The notes under the pieces: generated by a model | Databases searched by the model: none | Seen by the model: the letters and a program-made list of their open reading frames with translations, nothing else | Told to the model about the DNA's origin: nothing | In this document: piece after piece, positions 52,216-62,556 of the stretch | Layout: each line of letters begins with the position of its first letter | Numbering within the stretch: the first letter of the stretch is position 1 | Program-made: the position numbers and the translations under genes | NCBI RefSeq assembly: GCF_900156045.1 | Contig: NZ_FTMX01000001.1 | Span: 744,001-808,000 of the forward strand | Direction of reading: 5' to 3' | DNA length: 64,000 nt | Source: Peribacillus simplex | GTDB taxonomy: Bacteria; Bacillota; Bacilli; Bacillales; DSM-1321

Positions 52216-53112
52216 ATGAATATTCAAAATATGATTTTAACGTTACAAAAGCATTGGTCTGAACAAGGCTGCATATTGATGAATGCTTATGATGTAGAGA
52301 AAGGGGCAGGAACGATGAGCCCATACACGTTCCTTAGAGCCATTGGACCTGAGCCTTGGAGCGTTGCTTACGTAGAGCCTTCCCGCCGTCCTGCTGACGG
52401 CCGTTATGGCGAGAACCCTAATCGACTGTATCAGCATCATCAGTTCCAAGTGATCATGAAGCCGTCGCCTGACAATATCCAAGAGTTATATTTGGATTCA
52501 TTACGCGCTTTAGGGATAAATCCGCTTGAGCATGATATTCGCTTTGTGGAGGACAACTGGGAAAATCCATCACTAGGGTGTGCTGGTCTAGGTTGGGAAG
52601 TATGGCTTGATGGAATGGAAATCACTCAATTTACCTATTTCCAACAAGTGGGCGGCCTTGAGTGTAAGCCGGTTTCCGTGGAAATTACATACGGGATCGA
52701 ACGTCTCGCATCTTACATTCAAGATAAGGAAAACGTATTTGACCTAGAATGGACAGATGGATTCACGGTTCGGGATATATTTGGTCAGCCGGAATACGAA
52801 CATTCGAAATATACGTTCGAAACCTCCGACCTTGATATGCTGTTTCAGCTTTTCTCGATGTATGAAAAGGAAGCGCATCGCCAAATGGAAGAAGGACTTG
52901 TACATCCTGCATATGACTATGTTTTGAAATGTTCACATACATTTAACCTTTTGGATGCCAAAGGTGCCATCTCGGTGACAGAAAGAACGGGTTATATTGC
53001 CCGGTGCCGTAACTTAGCGCGTAAGGTTGCCAAAACCTTCTATGAAGAGCGGGAAAAATTAGGCTTCCCGATCCTGAAAGTGAAAGGGGAGAATACAAAT
53101 GAGCAAGCGTGA
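52216..53112 (+). CDS. glyQ: Glycyl-tRNA synthetase alpha subunit
   Basis: Catalytic subunit of the bacterial alpha2beta2 GlyRS, 298 residues. [46 protein letters not shown] and the [10 protein letters not shown] segment form the active site. CTGGAGGTG site. Overlaps glyS by 14 bases. Confidence 0.97.
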   Translation: MNIQNMILTLQKHWSEQGCILMNAYDVEKGAGTMSPYTFLRAIGPEPWSVAYVEPSRRPADGRYGENPNRLYQHHQFQVIMKPSPDNIQELYLDSLRALGINPLEHDIRFVEDNWENPSLGCAGLGWEVWLDGMEITQFTYFQQVGGLECKPVSVEITYGIERLASYIQDKENVFDLEWTDGFTVRDIFGQPEYEHSKYTFETSDLDMLFQLFSMYEKEAHRQMEEGLVHPAYDYVLKCSHTFNLLDAKGAISVTERTGYIARCRNLARKVAKTFYEEREKLGFPILKVKGENTNEQA

Positions 53113-55168
53113 TTTGTTATTGGAAATTGGATTGGAAGAGCTGCCTGCCCGTTTTGTGACAGCATCAATGAAACAGTTGTCAGATAAAGTACAGCAATGG
53201 CTAACGGAAAAAGCGATTGAATTCGGAACGGTTGAAGCTTTTTCCACACCAAGACGTTTAGCCGTATTGGTGAAAGACGTGGAAGAATCGCAAAAGGATA
53301 TCGAAGAAGAAGCTAAAGGCCCTGCCAAGAAAATCGCTTTGGACGGAGAAGGCAATTGGTCTAAAGCCGCATTGGGATTCGTCAGGGGTCAAGGGATGAC
53401 TTCAGAGGATATTTACTTTAAAGAAATCAAGGGTGTAGAATATGTCCATGTGAATAAATTCATAAAAGGACAGCAGACCGTTAAGCTTTTATCCGAGCTG
53501 CAGGATATCATCAGCGGCATGACGTTCCCAAAAAATATGCGTTGGGCCAATCAGGAGCTTCGCTTCGTCCGTCCGATTAAATGGCTGATTGCTTTATTCG
53601 GCAATGACATAGTGCCATTCAGCATTGCTGATGTGGAAACGGGCCGTGAAACAAAAGGACACCGCTTCTTGGGCGATAACGCAAGCATCGAGCTGCCGGA
53701 ACTGTACGAACATACGCTAAAAGAACAATTTGTAATGGCTGATCCAGATAAACGCCGACAAGTTATATTGGATCAGATTAAAGAGCTTGAGCAGGAGAAA
53801 GGCTGGATCATCCCAGTCGATGAAGATCTGCTTGAAGAAGTCAATAATTTGGTAGAGTATCCAACGGTGTTATTTGGACATTTTGAAGAAGAATTCCTAG
53901 AGCTTCCTGCTGAGGTACTTATCACATCAATGAAGGAACACCAACGTTATTTCCCTGTTAAAGATAAGGACGGGAAACTGCTTGCTTACTTTGTAACCGT
54001 GCGTAATGGCGATGACCGCCATTTGGATCAGGTTTCTAAGGGTAATGAAAAAGTACTGCGTGCCCGCTTATCGGATGCAGCATTCTTCTATCAAGAAGAT
54101 CAGAAAAAAGAGATTTCGGATGCTTTGAAAAAGCTTGACAGCATCGTTTATCATGAAGAAATTGGCACATTAGCCGAGAAAACTGCCAGGGTAACTGCAG
54201 TGACCGGTGCCCTTGCGGATGCTTTGAATTTAAAGGCGGAAAAAGAAATGGCGCTTCGTACGGCGGCAATTGCCAAGTTCGATTTAGTGAGTCATATGGT
54301 TTATGAATTCCCGGAATTGCAAGGGTATATGGGTGAAAAATATGCTCTCTTAAAAGGGGAAGCCAAAGAAGTGGCCGCGGCTATCAATGAACATTATATG
54401 CCAAGACATGCCGATGACAATATACCGCCTTCAGTCATTGGAGCGGTTGTGAGTTTAGCTGAAAAAATTGATACTTTGTCTTCATTCTTCGCTATTGGTG
54501 TCATTCCGACAGGTTCCCAGGATCCTTACGCATTGAGAAGGCAGGCGAGCGGGGTCGTCCAAATTCTAGCCGAGAAGAAATGGAATATTTCTTTAGAGGA
54601 GCTTATTGTTTTAGGCCTTAAAGGACTGGAATCAAAGGGCATCTTAAAACGTGATCTTGAAGAAGTTAAAGCGGATATGTTCACATTCTTTAAAGCCCGT
54701 GTCAAACACCTGCTTCAAGAACAGCAAATCCGTTACGATTTGATCGATGCAGTTCTGTTCAATGAGATCGGCTATATCCACTCAATCGTGGAACGTGCAC
54801 ATGTCTTGAATGCGAAAAAAGACGAAGCTGGCTTTAAAGAAAGCCTTGAAGCTTTAAGTCGGGTCATGAACATTGCCGTGAAATGTGACAATAAGGTGAC
54901 AGTCGACCCTAGCGCCTTTGAAAATGATCAAGAAAATGCGTTATACGTAAAATATCAAAAAGTGGCAATGCGTTATATGGAATCCAAAGATGAGAATGAG
55001 CGGTTTGAACAGCTTGTTTCGCTTCAAACGGAAATAGAGTCATATTTCGAGAATACGATGGTCATGGCAGAGGATGAAGCAATCCGCAATAACCGTTTAT
55101 CCTTAATGAAGGAAATCAGTGATTTGATTGCAGGTTTTGCTGCCATGAATAAGATCATCCTTACATGA
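53099..55168 (+). CDS. glyS: Glycyl-tRNA synthetase beta subunit
   Basis: 689 residues carrying tRNA recognition. Starts [18 protein letters not shown]; contains [19 protein letters not shown], the HD-like region and a C-terminal anticodon-binding DALR-like domain. AAAGGGGAG inside glyQ is its ribosome site. Works only with GlyQ. Confidence 0.97.
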   Translation: MSKRDLLLEIGLEELPARFVTASMKQLSDKVQQWLTEKAIEFGTVEAFSTPRRLAVLVKDVEESQKDIEEEAKGPAKKIALDGEGNWSKAALGFVRGQGMTSEDIYFKEIKGVEYVHVNKFIKGQQTVKLLSELQDIISGMTFPKNMRWANQELRFVRPIKWLIALFGNDIVPFSIADVETGRETKGHRFLGDNASIELPELYEHTLKEQFVMADPDKRRQVILDQIKELEQEKGWIIPVDEDLLEEVNNLVEYPTVLFGHFEEEFLELPAEVLITSMKEHQRYFPVKDKDGKLLAYFVTVRNGDDRHLDQVSKGNEKVLRARLSDAAFFYQEDQKKEISDALKKLDSIVYHEEIGTLAEKTARVTAVTGALADALNLKAEKEMALRTAAIAKFDLVSHMVYEFPELQGYMGEKYALLKGEAKEVAAAINEHYMPRHADDNIPPSVIGAVVSLAEKIDTLSSFFAIGVIPTGSQDPYALRRQASGVVQILAEKKWNISLEELIVLGLKGLESKGILKRDLEEVKADMFTFFKARVKHLLQEQQIRYDLIDAVLFNEIGYIHSIVERAHVLNAKKDEAGFKESLEALSRVMNIAVKCDNKVTVDPSAFENDQENALYVKYQKVAMRYMESKDENERFEQLVSLQTEIESYFENTMVMAEDEAIRNNRLSLMKEISDLIAGFAAMNKIILT

Positions 55169-55182
55169 TCGAAAGGATGTAT

Positions 55183-55222
55183 GGAAATCGGAAACACTTT
55201 GAATAAGGGTTTCCGATTTCTT
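55183..55222 (+). terminator. Hairpin after glyS
   Basis: GGAAATCGGAAAC / GTTTCCGATTTC stem; only TT follows directly, so termination may be weak. Confidence 0.65.
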
Positions 55223-55330
55223 AAAAAGATAAATGGTCAATAAATAGGACAAAAATGCCCTAATTAAATAATTTAGTATATAATTATTATATGAATAACT
55301 TTTGTTACTTTACTCTGCGAAAGCAGTGGG

Positions 55331-55969
55331 GTGGTGATTATAATCCAATTGAATAAGCGTCAGGAACAAATTTTACAAATCGTAAAAGAAAACGGACCGA
55401 TTACTGGAGAACATATTGCGGATAGATTGAACCTTACCAGGGCGACACTTCGTCCAGATCTAGCGATTTTAACGATGGCAGGTTTTCTTGATGCCAGGCC
55501 CCGAGTGGGGTATTTCTATACAGGCAGGTCAGGGACACAGCTTTTGACAGATAGCCTTAACCATCTTTATGTACGTGACTACCAATCGATACCTGTCGTT
55601 GTTGACGAGGGCATTTCCGTATATGATGCAATAGTCATGATGTTTTTGGAAGATGTCGGAACAATGTTCGTCGTCGATAAGCATGCATTGCTTGTCGGTG
55701 TCTTATCAAGGAAAGACTTGTTGCGTGCAAGTATTGGGAAACAAGAGCTTAACTCCATTCCAGTCAACATCATCATGACTAGGATGCCCAATATTACAAT
55801 GTGTTCAAAAGAAGACCTTTTGATTGATGTTGCCAAAAAATTGATTGATAAACAAATCGACTCATTACCGGTCGTCAAAGACACAGAAAAAGGCTATGAA
55901 GTAATTGGAAGGATTACAAAAACCAATATTACGAAAGCATTCGTAGCTTTGGCTGATGAAGGCTATTAG
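55331..55969 (+). CDS. ccpN: Transcriptional repressor CcpN
   Basis: 212 residues, the same as B. subtilis CcpN. N-terminal helix-turn-helix ([22 protein letters not shown] in outline, [13 protein letters not shown]) and two CBS domains ([28 protein letters not shown]). Represses gapB and pckA on glycolytic carbon sources. Start is one of two adjacent GTG codons at 55331/55334 after GTGGG; no better site seen. Overlaps the yqfL region, whose product is its known partner in B. subtilis. Confidence 0.94.
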   Translation: MVIIIQLNKRQEQILQIVKENGPITGEHIADRLNLTRATLRPDLAILTMAGFLDARPRVGYFYTGRSGTQLLTDSLNHLYVRDYQSIPVVVDEGISVYDAIVMMFLEDVGTMFVVDKHALLVGVLSRKDLLRASIGKQELNSIPVNIIMTRMPNITMCSKEDLLIDVAKKLIDKQIDSLPVVKDTEKGYEVIGRITKTNITKAFVALADEGY

Positions 55970-55997
55970 GGGGCTTGCAAAAGGAATGACGGAGAAT

Positions 55998-56807
55998 ATG
56001 AACGGTTCTATTATATATGTTGTATCGGATTCAGTAGGGGAAACAGCGGAATTGGTTACAAAAGCCGCTGCAAGCCAGTTTTCGGGATCTGCTTTTTCCA
56101 TAAAGCGAATTCCGTATATTGAAGATGAACAAAACGTGGATGAAGTGATATCACTGGCTAAGCTGGACGGGGCGATCATTGCTTATACTCTTGTCAAGCC
56201 AGCCATTAGAGCGTATATGAAAGCACAGGTCGAGAAAGAAAACCTGTCTGCTTATGACATTTTAGGGCCGCTCATGGACATCCTACAGGAAAGGGCGCCA
56301 AAAGGGCCGCTTAATGAACCTGGTCTGGTGAGAAAGCTGGATGATGACTATTTCAAGCGTGTGGAAGCCATTGAATTTGCAGTAAAGTATGATGATGGAC
56401 GTGACCCTCGGGGCATTTTACGTGCAGATATCGTCCTTGTGGGTGTTTCGCGCACTTCCAAAACGCCATTATCACAGTATTTAGCCCACAAACGCTATAA
56501 AGTGGCGAACGTACCTTTAGTGCCTGAAGTGGAACCTCCAGAAGAGCTGTTCCTGGTGCCTCCTGAAAAATGCATTGGTTTAAAGATCAGCCCGGAGAAG
56601 CTGAACCATATTCGTAAAGAACGTTTAAAGTCACTTGGGCTCAATGATCATGCCATTTACGCAAATGTGGAGCGCATAAAAGAAGAATTGACATACTTTG
56701 ATACAATCATATCAAGGTTGAACTGTCCTATCATTGATGTAACCAATAAAGCTGTTGAAGAAACAGCCAATTTGATAATCAATATCCTTCAAAACAAAAA
56801 CCGTTGA
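55998..56807 (+). CDS. yqfL: PPDK regulatory protein family / CcpN partner YqfL
   Basis: 269 residues, kinase/pyrophosphorylase of the DUF299 family. Starts [21 protein letters not shown]-loop GVSRTSKTP and [10 protein letters not shown] are present. In B. subtilis (YqfL) it modulates CcpN. An in-frame ATG at 55986 is an alternative start; 55998 was preferred because it begins where family members begin. Confidence 0.93.
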   Translation: MNGSIIYVVSDSVGETAELVTKAAASQFSGSAFSIKRIPYIEDEQNVDEVISLAKLDGAIIAYTLVKPAIRAYMKAQVEKENLSAYDILGPLMDILQERAPKGPLNEPGLVRKLDDDYFKRVEAIEFAVKYDDGRDPRGILRADIVLVGVSRTSKTPLSQYLAHKRYKVANVPLVPEVEPPEELFLVPPEKCIGLKISPEKLNHIRKERLKSLGLNDHAIYANVERIKEELTYFDTIISRLNCPIIDVTNKAVEETANLIINILQNKNR

Positions 56808-56828
56808 TCCTTATAATTAAGGCAAAAC

Positions 56829-56868
56829 AAAATGTGAGCTAGACACTCTATGTGTCAGCTCACATTTT
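56829..56868. terminator. Intrinsic terminator after yqfL
   Basis: Perfect 12-bp arms AAAATGTGAGCT / AGCTCACATTTT enclosing a second stem GACAC / GTGTC; A-run and T-run on either side. Confidence 0.88.
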
Positions 56869-56869
56869 A

Positions 56870-57293
56870 ATGCCAAGGTCAAATTAGGGAATAACAAGAA
56901 TAAGTTCAAAATAATTACATATAATTCCTCTTGGTTTCCAAGTGTAAATCCGTTGATTTGCATGGGAAAACATTCGGAATTTAAATGTTGGCATCTTCTA
57001 ATCAAATAGACTATAATAAAAAATTGTGAGAAAAAAGTAATCTTAAGGTTTAGACTTAATTAATAAGGAATAAACTAAAGGTTAATGAGATGTCAAGGTT
57101 TTTATCATAAAAATAATTCGACATGTTCCGTATAATTCAGGAAGGGCTGGTCTTTTTCAAGGCAAAAGAGGTGCTTTCACTTAAATAAGCAGGTATTCTT
57201 TGAAGAATAATGTGTGCTCTTTTAGAGGGAATCCTCTGAATCAATGCTGAAAATTCACCATATCTTCATAAAGTTTAGGGGAGAAAAAGGATT
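56870..57293. other. Gene-free region upstream of yqxD-dnaG-sigA
   Basis: AT-rich, no ORF with a ribosome site on either strand. A TATAAT at 57131-57136 may be the -10 of the sigA operon promoter, but no good -35 lies 16-18 bases before it. A small hairpin (AGAGG / CCTCT) is at 57226-57239. A long leader is therefore possible. Confidence 0.5.
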
Positions 57294-57776
57294 ATGCAGA
57301 AAGATGTAGAATTAGAAGGTATGAATAATAAACCTACGATACACGTCGATGCCGATGCATGCCCGGTGAAAGACGAAATCCTTCATTGTGCAAGCTTGCA
57401 CGATGTTGAAGTCTGTTTTGTTGCATCATATAAAAATATGATGAATAACCCTGAAGGTAAATGGGTTTATGTCGATGCAGACAAAGAAGCGGCAGATCTT
57501 TATATAGTAAACTCAGTAAAAAAGGGTGATATTGTCGTTACTGCAGATATTGGTTTGGCTGGGACCCTGCTTCCTAAAAACGTTTATGTCCTTTCGCCAA
57601 GGGGAAAAGAATACACGGACGAGAATATTTTCATGCTCTTGGATATGCGTTATCAGTCGGCGAAGCTCCGCAGGCAGGGTAAGCATACGAAAGGGCCGAA
57701 AGCATTCACAAAGGAAGATCGTGCATGTTTTACAAATAAACTTATGAAAACATTGTCGAACTTTGCAGGGAATTAG
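57294..57776 (+). CDS. yqxD: YaiI/YqxD family protein (DUF188)
   Basis: 160 residues; VDADACPVKDE and VVTADIGLAG are the acidic motifs of this PIN-like family, so nuclease activity is possible but not shown. Start at 57294 after GGGGAGAAAAAGG. Directly upstream of dnaG as in B. subtilis. Confidence 0.9.
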   Translation: MQKDVELEGMNNKPTIHVDADACPVKDEILHCASLHDVEVCFVASYKNMMNNPEGKWVYVDADKEAADLYIVNSVKKGDIVVTADIGLAGTLLPKNVYVLSPRGKEYTDENIFMLLDMRYQSAKLRRQGKHTKGPKAFTKEDRACFTNKLMKTLSNFAGN

Positions 57777-57824
57777 GAAACAGTATCGAATTAGAAACTA
57801 TCACCAATATTGCAAGGTGGAAAA

Positions 57825-59633
57825 ATGATAAATGGCCGTATAGAAGATGAGAAAATTAATCAAATTCGTGAAGCTGTTGACATTGTTGATTTAATTGGGG
57901 AGTATGTCCAGCTGAAGAAGCAGGGGCGCAATTACTTTGGCTTATGTCCTTTTCATGGTGAAAACTCGCCCTCGTTTTCCGTTTCAACGGAAAAGCAAAT
58001 CTTTCACTGTTTTGGTTGCGGGGCAGGCGGAAATATTTTTACCTTTTTGATGGATATAGAAGGCTACAGCTTTGTGGAATCTGCAAAAGTTTTAGCTGAA
58101 AAAGGAAATGTTCCTTTGGATGTTGAAATCAATAAGGATTCCAAGCGATCTAACATGCCGGCAGGCTCTCAGCAAATGATTGAAGCCCATGACCTGCTGA
58201 GGAAGTTTTATCATCATCTCCTCGTCAATACGAAAGAGGGGCAGGATGCTCTCGAATATCTACTTAAACGCGGGTTTACTGAAGAGACAATAGAAAAGTT
58301 CCAAATTGGCTACTCTTTGGATTCATGGGACTTCGTGTCCAAATTCCTTTTAAAACGCGGGTTTCCAGCGGAATACATGGAGCAGGCAGGGCTTATTATT
58401 TACAGAGAAAAAGACGAGTCATATTTTGACCGTTTCAGAAATAGAGTCATGTTTCCAATTATGGATCATCAAGGAAATACGATTGCGTTTTCAGGAAGAG
58501 CGATGGGGGACGATGAGCCCAAATATTTGAATAGTCCTGAAACGCCAATCTTTAATAAAAGTAAAACTCTATATAATTTCCATCATGCAAGACCACACAT
58601 ACGAAAGAAAGAACAAGCTGTCATATTTGAAGGCTTTGCCGATTGCATTTCAGCAGTTGGCGCAGGTGTGGAGAATGCGGTCGCTACAATGGGTACTGCC
58701 CTGACGGACCAGCATATCCAGCTTTTAAAAAGAAATACTGACCAGATACTTATTTGCTACGATTCGGACTCTGCGGGATTGAACGCTGCCAATCGTGCAG
58801 TTGATATGTTACAGGACCATGAGTTTTCCGTGAAAGTCGCTCTCATGCCTGATAACTTGGACCCCGATGACTACATAAAGGAATTCGGTGAAAAAAGCTT
58901 TGTTTCTGAAGTAATAGGGGCCAGTTTAACCTACATGGCATTCAAAATGCATTATTTGCGTCGAGGGAAAAATGTAAATAATGAAGGAGATCGAATTCAA
59001 TATATCGAAGAAGTCCTTAAAGAAATTTCGCGATTGCCCAATGCAGTGGAGAGGGATCATTATCTCCGGCAGCTATCCTCTGAATTTTCCCTTTCATTGG
59101 ATGCGCTGGAACAGCAGCAGCGTCAGGTGTTCTTTACGGAACGCAAGAAAGGGACACTGCCGCAGCCAGCAGCTCCAAAGAAAATGGCCCTGCAATATGA
59201 GCATAAGTTAAAGCCTGCTCACCATAATGCTGAAACGAAGTTGATTGCCCATATGCTAAAAAGCAGGGAGATGACTTTCAAAATTCAGCAGTTGCTTGGG
59301 CAAACGGTCTTTCATGTAGATGAACATCAGGCAATCATCACCTATTTATATGCGTTCTATGAAGATGGACACGAACCGGATACAAGCTTTTTCCTTACTT
59401 ATTTACCGGATCCAAACTTGAGAAGGATCGTTTCGGAAATAGAAATGATGTCAGTGAATGAGGAAGTTACAGATAAAGAACTGACCGATTGTATAAATCA
59501 AGTGTTGAAATATGAAAAGTTGTTAAAGATAAAAGAAAAACAAGTTGAAGAAAAAGATGCAGTTAGACGAAGTGATTATGTTACTGCTGCACAAATTGCC
59601 ATGGAAATCATTAAATTGCGTAAAATGTTGTAG
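57825..59633 (+). CDS. dnaG: DNA primase DnaG
   Basis: 602 residues: CHC2 zinc finger (C41, H44, C62, C65), core with YLNSPETPIFNKSKTLYN, TOPRIM domain (VIFEGFADCISA, CYDSDSAGLNAA) and a C-terminal helicase-binding domain. Makes RNA primers for replication. Start 57825 after AAGGTGG; five upstream in-frame codons excluded. Second gene of the macromolecular synthesis operon. Confidence 0.97.
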   Translation: MINGRIEDEKINQIREAVDIVDLIGEYVQLKKQGRNYFGLCPFHGENSPSFSVSTEKQIFHCFGCGAGGNIFTFLMDIEGYSFVESAKVLAEKGNVPLDVEINKDSKRSNMPAGSQQMIEAHDLLRKFYHHLLVNTKEGQDALEYLLKRGFTEETIEKFQIGYSLDSWDFVSKFLLKRGFPAEYMEQAGLIIYREKDESYFDRFRNRVMFPIMDHQGNTIAFSGRAMGDDEPKYLNSPETPIFNKSKTLYNFHHARPHIRKKEQAVIFEGFADCISAVGAGVENAVATMGTALTDQHIQLLKRNTDQILICYDSDSAGLNAANRAVDMLQDHEFSVKVALMPDNLDPDDYIKEFGEKSFVSEVIGASLTYMAFKMHYLRRGKNVNNEGDRIQYIEEVLKEISRLPNAVERDHYLRQLSSEFSLSLDALEQQQRQVFFTERKKGTLPQPAAPKKMALQYEHKLKPAHHNAETKLIAHMLKSREMTFKIQQLLGQTVFHVDEHQAIITYLYAFYEDGHEPDTSFFLTYLPDPNLRRIVSEIEMMSVNEEVTDKELTDCINQVLKYEKLLKIKEKQVEEKDAVRRSDYVTAAQIAMEIIKLRKML

Positions 59634-59668
59634 TCGTTTAGGTGTAAGTCCTGGAAGGAGGGGAACTA

Positions 59669-60802
59669 ATGGCTGAAAAACCAGCACGTTCCAAACAAGT
59701 TGATAATGAATTTAGCCTTGAACAGGTGAAAGAAAAATTACTAGAGCTAGGTAAAAAACGGGGCTCTTTGACTTTAGAAAAAATTGCTGAAATGATTGGC
59801 GGTTTTGAGTTGGATTCCGATCAAATGGATGAGTTCTATGAGGTGTTAGCCGAAAACGGCGTCGAAATACTCACTGATGGTGAGGAAGACGAAGATGAAG
59901 ACGATCCAGATGAGAAGAAACTTGCAAAAGAAGAAGAGTTTGACTTAAATGATTTAAGTGTTCCTCCTGGCGTTAAAATTAATGACCCAGTACGCATGTA
60001 TTTAAAGGAAATTGGTCGGGTCGACCTTTTATCGGCAGAAGAGGAAATATCTCTGGCGACGAGAATTGAAGATGGAGATGAAGAAGCGAAACGCCGCTTG
60101 GCAGAAGCTAACCTTCGTCTTGTTGTCAGTATCGCCAAGCGCTATGTAGGACGCGGAATGCTTTTCCTTGATTTGATTCAGGAAGGTAATATGGGACTTA
60201 TCAAAGCAGTGGAAAAATTTGATTACCGCAAGGGATTCAAATTCAGTACGTATGCAACATGGTGGATTCGCCAAGCGATAACCCGTGCCATTGCCGACCA
60301 AGCAAGAACGATCCGGATACCGGTGCATATGGTGGAAACCATCAATAAATTGATCCGTGTCCAAAGACAGCTTCTTCAGGATTTAGGACGTGAACCTTCT
60401 CCGGAAGAAATTGCGGAGGATATGGACTTAACTCCTGAAAAAGTTCGTGAAATCTTGAAAATAGCACAGGAGCCTGTTTCATTGGAAACGCCAATAGGTG
60501 AAGAAGACGATTCACATTTAGGTGATTTCATTGAAGATCAGGATGCGACTTCCCCATCGGAACATGCAGCATATGAACTTTTGAAAGAACAGCTTGAAGA
60601 CGTATTGGATACTCTTACTGACCGTGAAGAGAACGTCTTGAGACTCCGCTTTGGCCTTGATGATGGCCGCACCCGCACTCTTGAAGAGGTAGGTAAAGTG
60701 TTTGGGGTCACCCGCGAGCGTATCCGTCAAATCGAAGCGAAGGCGCTACGTAAACTGAGACATCCAAGCCGCAGCAAACGCTTGAAAGATTTCCTGGAAT
60801 AG
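59669..60802 (+). CDS. sigA: Primary sigma factor SigA (RpoD)
   Basis: 377 residues. Region 1.1 with an acidic stretch ([12 protein letters not shown]), region 1.2 ([17 protein letters not shown]), region 2 ([34 protein letters not shown]), region 3, and region 4 ([39 protein letters not shown]). GGAAGGAGGGG precedes the ATG. It reads the many 17-spaced promoters listed in this window. Confidence 0.98.
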   Translation: MAEKPARSKQVDNEFSLEQVKEKLLELGKKRGSLTLEKIAEMIGGFELDSDQMDEFYEVLAENGVEILTDGEEDEDEDDPDEKKLAKEEEFDLNDLSVPPGVKINDPVRMYLKEIGRVDLLSAEEEISLATRIEDGDEEAKRRLAEANLRLVVSIAKRYVGRGMLFLDLIQEGNMGLIKAVEKFDYRKGFKFSTYATWWIRQAITRAIADQARTIRIPVHMVETINKLIRVQRQLLQDLGREPSPEEIAEDMDLTPEKVREILKIAQEPVSLETPIGEEDDSHLGDFIEDQDATSPSEHAAYELLKEQLEDVLDTLTDREENVLRLRFGLDDGRTRTLEEVGKVFGVTRERIRQIEAKALRKLRHPSRSKRLKDFLE

Positions 60803-60820
60803 AATATATATGCCCTTTAC

Positions 60821-60864
60821 AGAGCCCTCTTGAATGCCCAGCGTTCGGGAGCGGCTCTTTTTTT
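60821..60864 (+). terminator. Intrinsic terminator after sigA
   Basis: AGAGCC / GGCTCT outer pairing with CTC / GAG and a TTCG loop; T7 run. Confidence 0.85.
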
Positions 60865-60992
60865 CAATTATGATGTAAAAATATCCTTGTATTTTTCGTA
60901 TAATGGAAATCGATTTTACAACAGAAACAATCTTACATAACTAAAAAGCTTAGCATTTAAAAAGAAATAGTCATCATGAGGATGTGAGATTC

Positions 60993-61526
60993 ATGGATGA
61001 GATGAGAAAGAAAATCATCATTCAAGAAATAAACTCCTGGAAGGAAAGTCGTATGCTTCCGGAGCAATATTGTAATTACCTGCTTGCATTATACTGTCAA
61101 GGAGAACTGCCGCCATCTAAATCGATTAAAACCGAGAGCAAAAATAGCGACATCTTCTCTGGGGTGCTGATTGGGGCCCTTTTTGCATTTATTGTATTTT
61201 TGAATTATTTTACTGAAATACCCATAAGAATGCAAATGCTTATGACAACAATTTCAATACTTGTCTTTTGGCTTGCGGTCCGCCGCTTTAACGGCAGGAA
61301 AATCATTTTTCAAATGTCGTTGATGGGAATGGCGCTATCATTGCTTTTATTAACTGTCAGTTTTGCGGAATTCATGGCACCTGGCAAAGTGGGAATCCTT
61401 TTTATCTTCTTGTTCATTAATTGCGGACTCTGGATTTTAATGGGCACTAAACTGAAGCTGCTTCATTTTTCCATAGCGGGAGGCCTGGGAGCACTTGTCA
61501 CTCTTTACTTTTGGCTCTTTTCGTAA
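60993..61526 (+). CDS. Unrecognised five-helix membrane protein with MITE-supplied stop
   Basis: 177 residues. A soluble N-terminal stretch (QEINSWKESRMLPEQYCNYL, about 1-45) precedes about five membrane helices; no family recognised. GAGGATGTGA precedes the ATG; GTG 60984 is an alternative. Its last codons TGG CTC TTT TCG TAA come from MITE copy 2. Removing the element and one target duplicate restores TTA TTA ATA TAA, so the ancestral end was probably TLYFLLI in place of TLYFWLFS. The change affects only the final residues, so the protein is likely still functional. Confidence 0.7.
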   Translation: MDEMRKKIIIQEINSWKESRMLPEQYCNYLLALYCQGELPPSKSIKTESKNSDIFSGVLIGALFAFIVFLNYFTEIPIRMQMLMTTISILVFWLAVRRFNGRKIIFQMSLMGMALSLLLLTVSFAEFMAPGKVGILFIFLFINCGLWILMGTKLKLLHFSIAGGLGALVTLYFWLFS

Positions 61527-61732
61527 AGATTGTTGTTTTTAAAACGAAACGATTTAAGGTTGATTGGAGCGGAAGTGCGAGACTCCTGCGGGAGCAAGCG
61601 GGACAGGTGAGATCCCACAGGAGTTTACGCCGAGGAGGCTCACCGCCCGCCCCGCGGAAAGCGAGCATCTGGAGGGGAAATCAACCACACCACTTTACTT
61701 GGAAAATAGCAACAAAGTAAGCGAAAACAGCC
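61513..61732 (+). mobile_element. MITE-like fold-back element, copy 2 (220 bp)
   Basis: Same ends as copy 1 (GGCTCTTTTCG ... CGAAAACAGCC) and a perfect 8-bp target duplication TTACTTTT (61505-61512 and 61733-61740), different from that of copy 1. Internal arms GGTTGATT (61558-61565) and AATCAACC (61679-61686) pair. It inserted at the 3' end of the preceding gene and provides its stop codon. No transposase inside; GGCTCTTT ends with 8-bp duplications would fit an ISL3-like transposase acting in trans, which is inference. Confidence 0.9.
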
Positions 61733-61832
61733 TTACTTTTTATTAATATAACCAGCGGTTTTAAATAATGATTTTAGGGTATCATGAACATATGTAAGAA
61801 AAAGTAAAATGTTTGGAAATATACATAAGTTT

Positions 61833-61860
61833 TTGACAATTTTAAGAAATTATATAATAT
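61833..61860 (+). promoter_or_regulatory. Possible cccA promoter
   Basis: TTGACA (61833-61838) with TAATAT (61855-61860, 16 bases) or TATAAT (61853-61858, only 14 bases). The spacing ambiguity lowers confidence. Confidence 0.45.
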
Positions 61861-61875
61861 CTTCTATTTTTGGGC

Positions 61876-61903
61876 TTTTACTTGAAACTCTTTTCAAGTA
61901 AAA
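61876..61903. promoter_or_regulatory. Perfect 12-bp inverted repeat upstream of cccA
   Basis: TTTTACTTGAAA / TTTCAAGTAAAA with a 4-base spacer CTCT, just after the putative cccA promoter. It could be a regulator-binding operator or an RNA hairpin; no T-run follows. Confidence 0.6.
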
Positions 61904-61972
61904 TAATATATAGCTGTTTGTATATAATATTAATTATGGTAAGTTTAGGTTCTACATAGGGGAGGAAATACT

Positions 61973-62341
61973 ATGAATCGCAATGCAGTAATGCCTTTTA
62001 TTATTATCATGGTTTTTGGTATTGGACTTATGTTTTTACTTTCGTTTAAAGGTTTGGGTGATGCCAAAGATCTTGCTAAGGAAAAAGAGGGCGGCGAAAA
62101 GACAGAAGAAACAGAAAATGCCTCAGCATCACCTGAGGACATTTATAAGCAAAACTGTATTTCTTGTCATGGTGATGCCTATCAAGGCGGTGTCGGGCCT
62201 GCTCTAAAAGGAGTTGGCGATCGTCTGTCGGTGGACGAGGTTAAAGAAGTAATCACTAATGGACGAGGTGCCATGCCACCAGGTTTAGTAGAGGAACAGA
62301 ATATTGACGCCATGGCCGAATATATTCATGGACTGAAATAA
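61973..62341 (+). CDS. cccA: Cytochrome c-550 (CccA)
   Basis: 122-residue membrane-anchored c-type cytochrome. N-terminal helix (about 7-24) is an uncleaved anchor, then a Glu/Lys linker, the heme motif CISCH (C62, C65, H66) and axial Met101 in GAMPPG. Electron carrier on the outer face of the membrane. GGGGAGGAAATACT before the ATG. Follows sigA in B. subtilis too. Confidence 0.95.
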   Translation: MNRNAVMPFIIIMVFGIGLMFLLSFKGLGDAKDLAKEKEGGEKTEETENASASPEDIYKQNCISCHGDAYQGGVGPALKGVGDRLSVDEVKEVITNGRGAMPPGLVEEQNIDAMAEYIHGLK

Positions 62342-62348
62342 GTCATGA

Positions 62349-62396
62349 AACTGACTCAAGAAATCGTTGGAAAGCGAGCTTTTTGAGTCAGTTTTT
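62349..62396 (+). terminator. Intrinsic terminator after cccA
   Basis: AACTGACTCAA / TTGAGTCAGTT stem with a large loop, then TTTCATTTTT. Confidence 0.85.
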
Positions 62397-62556
62397 CATT
62401 TTTCGGAAAAAGAAGATTCCAGATGGAAGGTTTCTTTTGCCCACTGATAGAAAGGGCCCTGTTTCTCCTTTCTGTAATTTTTCGATTGAACTTGGTATAA
62501 TCGAATGGGAAAGTAATTATAGTAAGACATTATTTGAATTAAGAGAGTTGATAAAT

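Noticed and set aside
56817-57005. 62-codon minus-strand ORF after yqfL
   Set aside because: Runs through the terminator hairpin and has no ribosome site.
61511-61746. Overlapping plus-strand ORFs in MITE copy 2
   Set aside because: Products are translations of the repeat; no ribosome sites, and two frames are open at once as expected from GC-rich non-coding DNA.
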